In this document: positions 43,800-55,800 of the stretch, in pieces | Layout of the letters: each line of letters begins with the position of its first letter | Numbering within the stretch: position 1 is the stretch's first letter | Source of the DNA: Lepas anatifera | Lineage: Eukaryota; Arthropoda; Thecostraca; Lepadidae | DNA: 64,000 bases | NCBI GenBank assembly: GCA_034440635.1 | Contig: JAOTON010000965.1 | Location: 62,001-126,000 of the forward strand | Direction of reading: 5' to 3' | The notes under the pieces: model-generated | What the model saw: only the letters and a program-made list of their open reading frames with translations | What the model was told of the DNA's origin: nothing | The model's database searches: none | Program-made: the position numbers and the translations under genes

Positions 43800-45251
43800 T
43801 GCTGCCAGAGCTCAGAAGGTGGTGCGATTTAGCGGGGCAGGGAAAATTTGGGCTGGTTGAAGAAATGGCCTTCAGCATTCTCAGAGACGTAACGGATATG
43901 AAACATGTTGACAATGGTAAAAGTGCGAAATGATAGACAAACGATATTGGTATGGGCAGTTAAAACGGGGACCCTAACTCAAACTAATTCAAATGGTGCA
44001 TAAAAGTAATCGAGTACATTGGTCGAATGGATCAAAGTCGATGACACGAAAGTTCTTAGCATACATTCACAATCATACAGACATCAGATAGCAATCATGT
44101 CAGGAGCAGGTTGTCATACAATGGTTCCATAACCATCCGGAGCTGCCGTAAACATCGGCTTGGGGCCGGGAACCAGTGGCGACGGCGAGATGGGCGGTTA
44201 TGACCGGTTTAGGCCTTCTGGGCGGCATGCCCGTCGGCGGCGACTTGAGCGCTGGCTGAAGTGGGGTAGGTTGTGTTGATGTTTGGAGAAAAAAAACAGA
44301 GTAGCGGGCGTAGTAGAATCGAGAACGGGTGCCGCTTGTTTAGTCTGGCCAGAAATGATGTCATGGGCGGCTGCCAGGGCGGCGCAGACGAGATCCGTGT
44401 TGATATTATCGGTGAAACAGACGGGCTGTCAGACGCGGTACTACGGTAACTGTGCAGAGACGGTGATAGTCCATCCAGGGCGACGGTAATACATCCTATA
44501 ATATTTACACTTTGATCAAAATACTTAATAAAAGGAGAGAATTACGTTAAGGGCGTATAACTCCATATTGGAGGAAAACATATCCAAACGCCGAAAAATT
44601 CAAGGGATTGTGTTCACCGAATTTAAACATGAACAAAACCTGGGGGCCAACAGGTGTCATCTAGGTGAACGGATGGGAAATAGCCGTTAGTTACTTTAAA
44701 TGCAAAGGCAGGCAATGAATTAACAGCGACCGGTACGTTATGGCCTACCAGTCAGAAATTTACTTGCAAAATGAAGGAATTTTGTACAGGATGGAACGAT
44801 GTTAGGAACTGAGAGTATTGAGCAGGCGTGCTGTCTCAATACTCATAGAAGGATGAATTTAGAGCCAAAGATGAGGGCCTGGGGCCGTCACTGGCATTGC
44901 CAAAACGTTAGTAACTAAGCGACGAGAAACAGCATGGACGGTGCTATAGCAAAGGTTGGTTTGGACAAGGCGCTTGCCTTGGCCGTTGGCACTGTTGTTT
45001 TGTTTTGTTTTGTTTTTTATATCTGAAGGCGGAGGGCTGATGCCACCGCTCCTGGGAGCGCCGGTGGAGCTACATGAGGGGGAATGGTGGCAAATAGAAA
45101 CAGTCCAGACAGCTGGCGCTGGTTGCCAGGTTTTTTTGCGACTAGGGACGGTGGTGCGGTGGCAGTGGCCGTCGCAGCCACTGATACACTGCTAACGCAG
45201 TCTGCGGAGTGTCGGCTGAGACACTGTGTCGGAGCGGCAGGGAAGAAGCAG
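43800..45251. other. LTR element interior without an identifiable gene
   Basis: Short frames only. The plus-strand frames at 44,283 and 44,956 have no domain. A T-run at 44,992-45,019 follows GTTTTGTTTTG. No retroviral enzyme motif was found on either strand. Confidence 0.4.
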
Positions 45252-45947
45252 TTAGCGCTTGATAACAGTAATGATGAGTAAGAATAAGAAAATGGCAGCT
45301 ATGCCGATAGCAAAATAATAGAAAATGTTACGAACTGAAGAGAAGACGTCAAGAGTACCGGAGCTTAAATTGTCCCAAAAGGAGGTTGGGAGAATACGTC
45401 CAGAAATGGCAACGGAAATATTACGTGCAACAAGATCAAGGTCTGGATCATCCAAACAAAAGTCCAAGTTATCGCAACTTCGGAGCTCATTGAAGACTAG
45501 ACAAAGAGTTTCCTGATGGCAAACTTTAGAGGTTTTAAATTCAATTGTGATAGATGTGTCTGTCGTGGTTAAATAGACAGACCGGGTCGAAAGCGGTATA
45601 TCTATAAGGCTTACGTCGGCGCGTCCGTCCTGACAAGTACTTTTGGCGAGAAAAGTGAATGTGGCTGGAGTGGGGCAACTGTGACAACCTTGTACCGCAA
45701 TTGTGCTTTTGATTTTTGGACAAACTTGGATGGTACGTACAGTGACTTTTAGGTCGGTGATCGAAAGGTGAGCAATTGCTGGACTTGAAGTAAGAAGTTG
45801 AGATTTGAGAGCACCGGCTTGGTCAACAAAGAACTTTTGATTGGCATAGACACGTGGTAAAATGTGAGCTTTCTGCTTAGTCATTGTTTTAACATAACTT
45901 TCTTGTGCATCACACGAAATGCGTTCTTCGTATGTGTGACATGTCAC
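45252..45947 (-). CDS. Envelope-like glycoprotein, C-terminal part (phlebovirus-Gc-like)
   Basis: The frame has 231 codons. It is a cysteine-rich ectodomain with CxxC-like pairs (for example QGCHSCP) and a C-terminal membrane span (YYFAIGIAAIFLFLLIITVI, residues about 210-229) with a two-residue basic end (KR). A GTVGDIQ motif lies just upstream in a continuing phase (about 45,996-46,018). It resembles a conserved stretch of phlebovirus-type Gc, a class II fusion protein also known in env genes of some invertebrate LTR elements. The family call is by eye. The open frame starts at an internal Met; the true N-terminus lies upstream across a frame change near the T-rich run at about 46,078-46,086. 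As it stands it is a remnant. Confidence 0.5.
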   Translation of the reverse strand: MTCHTYEERISCDAQESYVKTMTKQKAHILPRVYANQKFFVDQAGALKSQLLTSSPAIAHLSITDLKVTVRTIQVCPKIKSTIAVQGCHSCPTPATFTFLAKSTCQDGRADVSLIDIPLSTRSVYLTTTDTSITIEFKTSKVCHQETLCLVFNELRSCDNLDFCLDDPDLDLVARNISVAISGRILPTSFWDNLSSGTLDVFSSVRNIFYYFAIGIAAIFLFLLIITVIKR

Positions 45948-46204
45948 TAAATCATGGGGAAATGAAAAATTAGTAGAATAGGGCTCAGAGCTCTGTATGT
46001 CTCCTACGGTGCCTCGAACAGGTTGGTTCCTTGCGGAACTACGAACAAGATAAGCATCTTGGGGATTGCGTATGTTTTTGAAAAAAACTATCTAAAATTT
46101 GCACTGAAGGCTGATCATAATTACCTAGGACGGTGAGTTTAATGCCACTAGGAGTCACGGCAGTGGCAGACGTAGCAATTTCTTCAGCAGTATTATTAAT
46201 AATT

Positions 46205-46555
46205 TCAGTCAATGTAACGACGGGTTGGCAGGGCGAAATAGGAGAATCTCAACACATACCTTGTGTCCGCCACTGCCACCTGTGTTACAACCATAATTGA
46301 TGTGAACAAAAGGTAAACAGAAAATGGTGGTTGTGAACCAATGAATGATTTACTATACCAGTGGTTGCGGATACTTTGCAGAGTACACACGCAGAGGGGC
46401 TGACAATCCAACGTCCGCAGATTATAGCGTGCTTGGGCGTCTGTCTTGGAGCAGACGGCATAACGGTGGTGCTGAGGTGAGGGCTCTGCCGTCTGGGCCT
46501 GGCTGGCGAGGGGGGATGAACATAAAACAAGCCACGATATTTTCATCTGAGACAC
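46205..46555 (-). pseudogene. N-terminal fragment of the envelope-like ORF
   Basis: The 116-codon frame begins MSQMKISWLVLCSSPLASQA, a plausible signal peptide with a cleavage-type ASQA end, then a Cys-containing ectodomain start. The downstream part (residues about 80-100) has a second hydrophobic stretch. The frame stops at 46,205. Between here and the Gc-like frame at 45,947 the sequence remains coding-looking but changes phase at least twice, so the envelope gene is broken. Confidence 0.4.
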
Positions 46556-46794
46556 AAGAGGGTCAATAACATTGCCAACAAACAGGTGGTCAAACTATGT
46601 GGCGGGGCCTAGTCCATATGTCAATGGGTTTTTGAAGGGGGCTAGGCCTCTCGGTTAAACAGGGCCTTGAAATCTGCCGCTGGCAGTTTGTCTAAGCCTA
46701 TTGGGCTGAGTGCTTGAAGTAAGAGTTCAACAACCTAGAGTCCCTATCGCCATCAGAGCACTAATCGCTCATGCGTATGGCGCTCCTTTAGCGT

Positions 46795-47062
46795 TTTTTT
46801 CATCATGGCGCTTCTATGGCGCTTATTCCTTATCTTATGGCGCTTCTGTGGCGCTTATTCCTATTCTCTTATGGCGCTTCTGTGGCGCTTATTCTCTCAT
46901 GGCGCTTCTGTGGCGCCCATTCCTTAGTATCCTTTGGCGCATCTATAGCGCTTATTCTCTTATTCTCTCATGGCGCTTCTGTGGCGCTTATTCTCTCATG
47001 GCGCTTCTGTGGCGCCCATTCCTTAGTATCCTATGGCGCCTCTATGGCGCATATTCTGTTCT
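46795..47062. repeat. ATGGCGCTTCTGTGGCGCTT minisatellite
   Basis: Irregular tandem units of about 27-30 bp are built from (ATGGCGC)(TTCTGTGGCGC)(TTATTCTCTT). A longer period of about 120 bp is also visible, since GCGCCCATTCCTTAGTATCC recurs at 46,912 and 47,013. All three frames are open on the plus strand, giving the 154- and 94-codon ORFs, which are repeat translations. It lies between the 5' LTR and the envelope-like ORF, where gag would normally be. Confidence 0.85.
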
Positions 47063-47323
47063 ACCACAATCATCTGGGGGTGGTTCTAAATTACTCTTAA
47101 AACACTCATTTGACGCGTATTGTAACTGTCTGTTGACTCGGTGGCACAAATGGGCCTCAAACGTGAAGAAATAAGGCTAAACAGCATAAAGAAAATTTGC
47201 ATGATACTGGTTTTAAACAGAAATTCAGTCTTACCTGGAGATGGCCGGGGCGTGTAGACAGACTGAGGTGAAGAGAAGGGATAGCTGGTGGCCGGAGCCA
47301 CCAGCCACCACCGCTGCTGCCAG

Positions 47324-47493
47324 TGTTATGTCGTCGGAGGCGAGAGGAAGACTGAGTCGGGACCAACCGTGTATTCCAATTTTTGACCTAGTTATATATC
47401 TTCGCTCAAGCCCACGAAACGGGTTGCTGGTATAAACACAGACATTCGCGACACACATTCTGATTTTAGGACTAGACTAAACACTCTACAACA
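47324..47493 (-). repeat. 5' LTR (170 bp)
   Basis: Same length and ends as the 3' LTR, with two single-base differences by eye. The inner edge is followed on the minus strand by CTGGCAGCAGCGGTGG, a likely primer-binding site starting TGG. Confidence 0.9.
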
Positions 47494-47497
47494 CAAG

Positions 47498-48398
47498 AAG
47501 AAGGAGTAGAAGACTTTTTCAAGACCTGCTCCCGGCTCGAGTCTTCGCTGCGACCGGTCTGTCCCACCGACCGCTGTTTTTACAGCTGGTCGGTGCGGTA
47601 CTTTGGCTCCAGCTGGCCTCACCAACCGCTGTTTTTACAGCTGGTTGGTGTGGTGCTGTTGGACGTCAGCCGGTCAATTCGGTAATTACTCTATCGGTCC
47701 AGGTGGTGTTGGTTTCTAGGATTCCGGCCACCTGGTACCTCTTCTTCTCAGTCCCATAACCCTACTCTTTCTCTGCTGTCTCTATCTCTCTTCGGCCGGA
47801 AACCCGAGCGGTGGGATTCGTCCCAGGGTGAGCACACTTGTTGGACCTCGTCAGTCCTTGGGTGTGTGGCTTTGTCTGGGCCTATCGGCCCAACATTGCC
47901 AAAGTCCCTAGAACGCAAGGCCTTCTCTCTTTCACCCCCGCTTAATAGAAGCGGGGCCCCACTCTCACCCTCCACCCGGGCTGCGTCTGTGCAAAGGTAC
48001 CACGGTACCTGCCCCTAGGGATACACTAGCATAGGCCCCTGTCAGGCTCCTTTTAGAGGCTGAGTCAGCCACCTAGGCCCCTGTTAGGTCCCGAAGAGGC
48101 ACCTGCCTCCCCTCCGGCTTAAAACCCCCTTTTAGTGGCTGAGTCAGCCTTTTGCACACAGTTCTAAGGCTAGGTGCTTTTACTAAGCATTCCCCAGATA
48201 GGATAAGAATCCCATACCCAACCCTAGTTAGGTTATTTCTCCCATTAGCCTTGTTAGTAACAGTAGGACCCCTTTGCTCTGATTTTCTGCTTCTCTAGCC
48301 ATTTCTATCCAAAAGGTCTTAGCCAAGCTAATACCACGTTTGTTAACGTATCCCATCTAAACGTAAACGTAACGTATCTATAGAACCATCTAGCATCC
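47498..48398 (+). promoter_or_regulatory. 5' leader of copy 2, part 2
   Basis: Starts AAGAAGGAGTAGAAGACTTT and runs colinear with 35,488-36,389 of copy 1, with only scattered differences. It ends at ATCCATGG, where the ORF1 start lies. Confidence 0.7.
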
Positions 48399-50149
48399 AT
48401 GGCTTCCAACACTCTTTTCCGTCCCTCCAGTCCCCGTCTGAACAAAGCCAACCTGCCAAGCGGAGCTTGGCTGGTTGGCACCTACCTTTCAACGCACCAA
48501 AACTTGGCCAAAGAATCTACCTTCAACCTGGATAAGGCCATCAGCCAAAAAGTGAAAGGTAGTTTTGAAATCATTAAACACCAAAACGATGTCCTGATCA
48601 AAACCTCCAACCAGGAATCCACCCAAGCCCTGCTGGCCACAAAAACGTTTGGGTCAAAACCAGTACTCTTCTCGATTCACCACTCCCTTAACTTCTACCG
48701 GGGCATCATCAATGCCCCGGAAGTGTCCCATCTCTCCGATGTGGACTTTGAGCACACATTTGACTTCAAAAGTCAAAACGTGCTAGCCCTCGAGAAGCTA
48801 AACTCCAGCAAAAATGTCACGCAAAAAGACCCCCGCCTGAGAGACCACCGCTTTGTCGTCACCTTCGACACAAAGTGTCGGGATGACTGCGGCCAAATTA
48901 AACTGGGCGACTGCGTCTACCCAGTTAGGCCGTACTACCCCCCCCCTATTCGTTGTCAAATCCGTCAAAGGTACGGGCACGTAGAAACAAATTGTAAAAA
49001 CCCCACCCCACGATGCGGCAAGTGCAGTGCTAAGCACCGCACAAAAGAGTGCACCTCTAAAACCCTCATGTGTGCTGCCTGTGGCGGCGCTCATGGGGCT
49101 GATAATCCCAAGTGCCCGACCTGGCTCCGCGAGAAAGAAATAAACGTTCTAGCTGAGGAAAAAAGATCCCATTTGACCTGGCCGGTAAACAAGTGCTAGC
49201 AAAAAAAAAAAAAAAATAACCGCACAGTCCCAAAAAGCTGTGGTAGCAAGGCCACCACAGCAGCCCCCAGCACAGCCGGCCAGGAGCGTCCCACTTTGGA
49301 ACAGCCTCAGCCACCCAAAAACCCTTCTTGGCGCCCATCAGGCCGTTCGTCCCCCTCCCCCCACCACGTGGCGCAGTCACATTTTGGCGCAGGTGGACGC
49401 CCGTTGCGGGCTGGGAGGACCTCCCGACCCGCACTAGTTCTCCGCCAGGTCTTCCAACCGAAAATCCTCCCGCCCCTCAGGCACCTAAAATCACCAGGAA
49501 GACCTGGACACCCGCAGCAGGGTGGCAAAGCCACTCAGCTCGAGTGCTCGACAAGGCTAAATTTCCTTTGCTACCTGCCCCCAAGCACTCTAAATTCACC
49601 GGTGCTCCCCTTCCCAGGCGCCGCCAAAGGCAGGCACCGAGAAGGCCTCTAACGAGTGGCAGCCCACCCCCTCAGGGTAAAACGGCTGCCACTCAATCCA
49701 AAGTTCAAAAAGTCGCAACTGCAACCCAAACTGAAACTGCTCCTCTCTCCATGGAAAGAAGCGACGCTTCTTTCCAAATCGCACCGACCACCCGCACTTA
49801 CGGATCTCAAACCGACCTCATAGGTCATTTTATGCAGTTTCAGTTCTCAAGTGAACTCGAAACGTCAGACGACAAAAGTCAGTCTGACCACGAGCTGACC
49901 GGGACAGAGACCAAATCTGACGCCAGCAGTGCATCAGAGACGGGCTCTGCAAAAACTGTTGTAAACACTTCTAGTGCTCCCCTCTTGGAAACCCCCAGCC
50001 CCGGCACCTCCAGCCCCGGCAGCTCCCCCGTAGCAAGGAAAATTAGCTTTTCTAGGCACTCTACCCCCGTTTCTCCTGCCAGCGATAGCAGCAGCAGTAG
50101 GTGCTCCTACAACCTTCGTAAGCGTAGATCCCCAAAGCACAAACGTTAA
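48399..50149 (+). pseudogene. ORF1 (gag-like), copy 2, one frameshift
   Basis: About 583 codons. The first frame (48,399-49,199) contains the N-terminal domain and all three CCHC knuckles (from RCQIRQRYGHVETNC, where the second Cys is Arg, through CGKC and CAACGGAHGADNPKC). One A is missing in the A-run near 49,160 (GAGGAAAAAAGATCCC against GAGGAAAAAAAGATCCC in copy 1), so the frame ends early. A poly(A) run of 16 or more bases at 49,201 also differs from copy 1. The C-terminal Pro/Ser/Thr-rich part is open from 49,328 to the natural stop at 50,147-50,149. Loss of the second Cys in knuckle 1 would impair that knuckle. Confidence 0.85.
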
Positions 50150-50155
50150 ACCACC

Positions 50156-51451
50156 ATGGGTTCAATTCTGCAATGGAACACAAATGGCCTTATCGGGAAA
50201 TTCCCGCTTTTTTCATCAATATTTACTGAGAAAAAACCGGCGCTATCAGTATTACAAGAGACCCATTTTAATGATAAAGATAATGATAAATTCAAAATCT
50301 CCGGCTACTCTTGGTATCGACATAACGTAAACGCTGCTATGCGTAAGGGAGGCACAGCCATCCCCATAGACAATAGCATCCCGCACAGTCACGTGCATCT
50401 GGCAACATCACTGGACTGTGTAGCTATTAGCCTGAAAATACAGCACGTCCAATTGACGGTTGTTTCAATATACATTTCCCTATGCGACCCTGATCCAACG
50501 GATCGGGAACTCGCACAACTATTTAATCAAATAAACGGGCCTTTGTTATTACTTGGAGACTTGAATGGTCACCACCCATCCTGGGGCAGCGCCACGTCAA
50601 ACCGTAGAGGTGGAATTATATATGACGCAATAGGTTCTCAAAATTTAGTTATCCTAAATAACGGCGCACCAACCCGCCAAGCAACGCAAAGCGGATATTT
50701 AGACTCAGCCATTGATATTTCGTGCTGCACGCCTAGAATTGCGTCACTATTTACCTGGGATGTCGAAGACAACCCAGGCATGAGCGATCACCTCCCGATC
50801 AAAATTGATATCCCCCAAGGAGCACTCGACCGCGTTGATCTGTTTACCCCTTCCTGGAGTCTAAAACGAGCGGACTGGACAAAATTTGAGGCAGAGGTCG
50901 ACCTCACACTGGTCACCGAAGGCGACCCACACTCGGCAGACATTGAATTAATACTAAGAGCCATAAGCTCAGCAGCACAAGTAGCAATACCAAAAACCAG
51001 AGGACCCCGAAAGAAAAACGGAGCCCCATGGTGGAACGCAGAGACGGCACACGCCAAAGCTCAAATGATAAGAGCCTGCAAGGCATATGAGAGGAGGGCA
51101 CACAGCCCTACTCGATGTGCACTTCGGGCAGCAAAAGAACACTTTCGAAACACGTGCAAGCGGGTTAAAAAGGATAGTTTCAACTCTTTTACCTCCAAAT
51201 TCAACCGCTTCACTCCCACCACCCAAGTTTGGAAAACCATCAGAGCTTTCTCTGCGAATCGACCACCCCGTGGACCCTTCCCTCAACTAAAAATAGCTGG
51301 CCAACCCATCACCGAACCTAAGGAAGTCATGGATAAATTTGCTGATCACTACGCCAGTGCCGCAGCTAATAATTCATACAGCCAGCGCTTCAAAGACCAG
51401 GCAGAATGGTGCAAAAAGAACACATTCATCAATTATGGTAATCGAGAGTAC
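50156..51451 (+). pseudogene. ORF2 copy 2, piece 1: endonuclease and start of RT region
   Basis: Starts MGSILQWNTNG in ACCACCATGG, six bases after the ORF1 stop. The endonuclease motifs QETH, GDLNGHH and SDHLPI are all present and, unlike in copy 1, the frame is continuous through the linker (RADWTKFEAE, APWWNAETAHAKA) up to the hAT insertion at 51,452. Codons after 51,451 in the 460-codon frame belong to the transposon. Confidence 0.9.
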
Positions 51452-52079
51452 CAGGGGCGTAGGAACGGTTTGAAAACTGGGGGGCCAGCCTTAGAGGGGG
51501 CCCACCTCAAGGGGGGCCCCAGTCCACGGGGCCCATAATTATAAAAAAAATCATTTAGCTCGTTTGGTGTCAATAAGGCACGCATGCACATTAGGATGTC
51601 AATATGTGGAAAATTGAGAAATTAATTTTTTCCCTATGATTTCGAGTTGTCCCTATTATGATCTAATAAATCATAGTCAAACGCCAAAAGAACATTTTTT
51701 TGTTTTTTACCTAGACCCTTTTCAAATCCGAAATACATTTTTAAGCTCTTTTGGAGGATTTCAATCATGTTGTACCACGAGCGCGTTTTTTTATATTTAC
51801 AGATGTTTAGGCCCTTTTCATCACAGTTACAAAATTAAAAACTTTTTAGAAAACTACAGACAATGCTTTGATACTAAATAGCCTCACTTCGCTATGCCTA
51901 ATCGACACGTATTTGCTTATTTAATGACAAAATGGGAAAAATTATTTAGGTTATTACGGATCCCTTTTCTCCATCATTAATAAATACGCCTAGCTATATT
52001 TCGATGCCTAAAATGCAGAGTTCCAGCATGACTGCAAGTGCAATGTAGATACTTGATGGCCAGCTTTGCGATGCCGAGG

Positions 52080-52330
52080 AGGTGTGGGCATGGTGTTATA
52101 CTGGTTAGCAAACCTTCCCTTCCACGCGACCAACCCGGGTTTAAGGCACGGCAGGATCCTTGTACAAGAAGCAATTCGACTCCCAAGAAACCCCTCCGAT
52201 AGGGAAAGAGTTGGCGACGCCATATAACCCTGGCATCGAAAGACTTTCGATGGCTCAGGGACGACTGTTGAACGGCATTTGGTGCGGGGTCCGTGTCTGA
52301 TTCATACTTTGTGTTGGGATTGATATGGGA
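52080..52330 (+). mobile_element. Possible tRNA-derived SINE inside the hAT
   Basis: TGGTGTTATACTGGTTAGCA, TCCCTTCCACGCGACCAACC and GGGTTTAAGG sit at tRNA-like spacing (A-box, anticodon region, weak B-box). A 3' part follows to about 52,330. The B-box is degenerate, so this is tentative. Confidence 0.3.
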
Positions 52331-52843
52331 TGGAGTTTGATTGGGCCCAGTTCTGGGGACTCATTTGGAAACACTCGGGTAGCGGTGCCTTGGCTTTTTA
52401 CGAAGCGCTCCTCCTCCAGGGGCTTGCAGGCAGCGTACTACCGAACTTGAACATTCCCAGACAAGCTATCGGGCCCGTTTGGGGTTTCTTGTTCTATATT
52501 ACAGCTGCTGATATTTGTATATTCGTTGCGGAGGCCCACCTCAAAAAGGGGGGGCAGTATCCCCCTGACCCCCGGTTCCTATGCCTATGCCGCCCAGGGG
52601 ACGCCAAATTATCTCGGAGGGCCCCAAGGTCCAGACTATGGCTCAGGAACCCAGACCAGTCAGCTCAAGGGCCCAGACCAGTGCATTAGCCTCGGGACCA
52701 GCTTATCAAGGGACCCTACTTAAGCGCAGGACTCCTAGAAGCTCATCACAGGGGAGCCCCAGATTTGCACAGGGTGCCAGATTAGCTTAGGGCCCCAGCT
52801 AGGCTTAGGAGTCCTAGGGTGGCTGATATAGAGTCTCAGAACA

Positions 52844-55800
52844 CAGTGGCGTAGCCAGGATTCGGCCAAGGAGGGGCCCGACTACCGTCGGGGGGCCCAG
52901 GCCGGGGTCCCCTTAGTAACCGGGGCCCATCTCCTATATCTTTTTATAGTATTTTAACATTATAACATTCACACGAAGGAAATTGTTTTGTGCCTTTTTA
53001 AGCATTTATTCTTATTTTGCTCCTAGCTTGATTTTTTCGATCCAACCAAGTGTTGGTAAACTAAGGTCACCAAGTATTAAGGATGGTCCATATCTTATAT
53101 GGTAGCGTGGCTATAATAGCAGCTTTGTACCATATTTCGGGAAGTTCAATGTTGATGCGCGCATAACCTGAGTCTACCTCAATTCACTCGGGTAATCAGA
53201 CATGCAATTGGAGGTAAGTCGTTTTGAGTACGAAGAAATGATCTTCTAAGGGAAATGATTAGCAAATATTTCCCGGTGTCGAATCCATGATCTCTTTAAT
53301 CAGGAAATTTCCAAAGAAACGGAACAAAACGAATAAAAATGCAAGAGATATGGTAGTGTGTCCCGAACGCTACATAGCCTCTATTCCGTCGACAGATCCT
53401 GTTGAGATCCATTTACTTTCTTACCCTTGCGATCTAGTAAACGAACAAATTACCAAGACAAAAGGTGCCCAAGATATCTATGGCCTTGGCTCACTCTGTT
53501 ATTGTTATTTTCAACCTTGCATACCAGGTTTTCTTTTTGGGATTATGCTCATCAATTTCTGTCATTACCCTTGTTTGTCTGGTTTCCTACGAAAATATTT
53601 GAAAGTTGTTTATTTCAGAATATTTAGGAATGTGGTTATTGGTGTTAAGCTAATAGATTAAAAATTGACTGAAGTGCCAAAATCCCTGTTCGATTTGCTC
53701 TTATGGTAAAATTAGATTAATTTTTGCCTTTCCTTCGATAATGGTGCCTGATCGACATGTTCCAATTTATCTTTTTTAGTACGCAAGAGGGCTAGATACA
53801 TTTTTTCTGAGGCATATGATTTTGAAAATTTTTATTTGAGCTCTGGGGCCACCTAAGACCAACACTTGGCGGCACTCACAAAGCTAATTTTCGGTCGCTC
53901 TCCCGATTAGATCTCAGAGGGTCTCTGAGACCGATTCACGGCGCCTATTAATCAAAACTGGGGGCCCCTGAGAATCTGTCGTGGCTCCTGAGATTAGTTA
54001 TCGGGGGCACCTCTGAGACTAATTATTGGGCCCCCCAGATTTGCTCTGGAGGGGGGGCTGAGACTGACTATCGTGGCCATCCAGATTAGATCTTGGGGTC
54101 CCCTGAGGCTCTCTTTGGGGTGGGGGAGGTGGGCTGGGAATGACTTTCGACAGCCCTCTGAGACTTACTCTAGGGTGCCCCTGAGACAAACACCCCGGGG
54201 GGGCGTGAAATTACCTCTGAGACTGAGCCTTTGGCGTTCCTGAGACAGACTCTCGGAGGCTCCAGACTAGCTCTCACGGGCCTCCAGACTAGCACTCGGG
54301 GCCCGTGAGACCAAAACTCGGGAGCACCTCTGGGAATTACTCTCAGAACCCCGAGCTTAACTATCGGATGTCCCTGAGACTGACAACCGGGTGCCCTCCG
54401 AGGCTAACTTTTGAGTGTTTCCTGAGATTGACTCCCGGGGCCGCTTATACCAAACCTCGGGGGGGGGCACAGCCTGAGGCTGAATCTCGAGGGCTCCAAA
54501 AATTACCCCTCTGGGCCCCCTAAAACCAGCACTTTGCAGATCAACTTAGACTAACTCTCAGACCCCCGGATTAACTCTCGGGGCCACCGGAAAGTAAATA
54601 TTGACTCCTGAGAGCGAAGCCCGTGAGACTATGAGGGCCCCCTGAGACCGACTCTTGGGGTGCTCTGAGACTGACTCTTGGGGTTCTCTGAGACAGACTC
54701 TCAGGGTGACCCCCGAGACTGAATCTCGTGGTCCCCTAAGACAGACTCTTGGGGTCCCCTTGACTGACCCTTGGGGTTCTCTGAGACTGACTCTCAGGGC
54801 CCCCCTGAAATAGACTTTTGCGGGGCCCTGAGAATCACTTTCTGGGGGCCCATGAGACTAGCTCGGCCCTCCCCCTCCTCTGAGACAGAGTCCCGGGGCC
54901 CCTGATACCAACTTTTGGGGCCCCTGAGACCAACCCTCTGGGCCCCCGAAATCTACTTTCGGGGGCCTTGAGACCGACTCTCAGGGTGGGGGCCTTGAGG
55001 CCGACTCGGGACGCCCTAAGAACGAATCTTCAGGGGCCCCTGAGACTGACTGTGGGGGCACCGTGATCAGAGAATCCTTTGCAGTCGTTCAGATTGGCCC
55101 AAGGGGGGTCGGCGGACGCCTAGGGCCCCCTTGGCTACACCACTGCATCCACACTTTCGGGGGCCCTCCGAAATCACCATTTGGAGGCCCCTAAAATAAT
55201 TGCTCCCCCAGACCAATACTCCGGAGCCCCTTGATACTGATGCCCGGGGGCTCCTAAGACCAAGCTCGGGGTCCCACTTAGATCAGGCTCAGGGGCACCC
55301 TTAGACCCATGTTCGCGCTTTGCTCAGGAGTAACTCGACACCGATGTTCCGGGGCCCTCAAGATCAAAATTTCGAGCCCCCTCCCCCGAGACTAACGCTC
55401 AGTACTCTGGAGCCCCTCGATGCCGATGCTAGGGGGTCCTGAACCCAGGCCTGGGGGACCCTGAGACCAAACTCTGAGTCTTATGAGGCCAATGCTCGTG
55501 CCTCATTCATGAGTCCCTCGATATCAATAGTCGGGGGCACCCCAAGGGGGCCCTGAACCCCTAAGACCAAGCTCGAGGGGACCCTGAGACTAAGCTCGGA
55601 TGCTCCCTGAGAGCAAGCTCGAGGGCCCTCTGACACCAAGCTCGGGGGTTCCCTAAGACCAAGCTCGAGACCCCGTGAGACCAAGATCGAAAGGCCCATG
55701 AGACCAAACATTGAAAGGCCCATGAGACCAAGCTTGCCCCCCTCCTGAGACCAAGCTCCGTTGTCCCCTGAGACCAAGCTCGGGGCCCCTGGGAACAAGC

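Larger units (their letters stand above)
42796..47493 (-). mobile_element. LTR retroelement with envelope-like ORFs and no recognisable gag or pol
   Basis: Two direct 170-bp repeats start TGTTATG and end CTACAACA (TGTT...AACA termini) and flank a 4,358-bp interior. A CAAG target duplication lies on both sides (42,792-42,795 and 47,494-47,497), and copy 1 shows the empty site. On the minus strand a polypurine tract AAGGAAGGGGA abuts the 3' LTR at 42,966-42,976, and TGGCAGCAGCGGTGG next to the 5' LTR is a fitting primer site. The LTRs differ at two positions by eye, so the insertion is recent. The interior has membrane-protein ORFs on the minus strand and a tandem repeat, but no protease, RT, RNase H or integrase motif. 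It is probably mobilised by a relative. Confidence 0.85.

Noticed and set aside
46710..47174. A 154-codon gene in the LTR element
   Set aside because: It lies on the strand opposite to the element and is open in several phases over a minisatellite.
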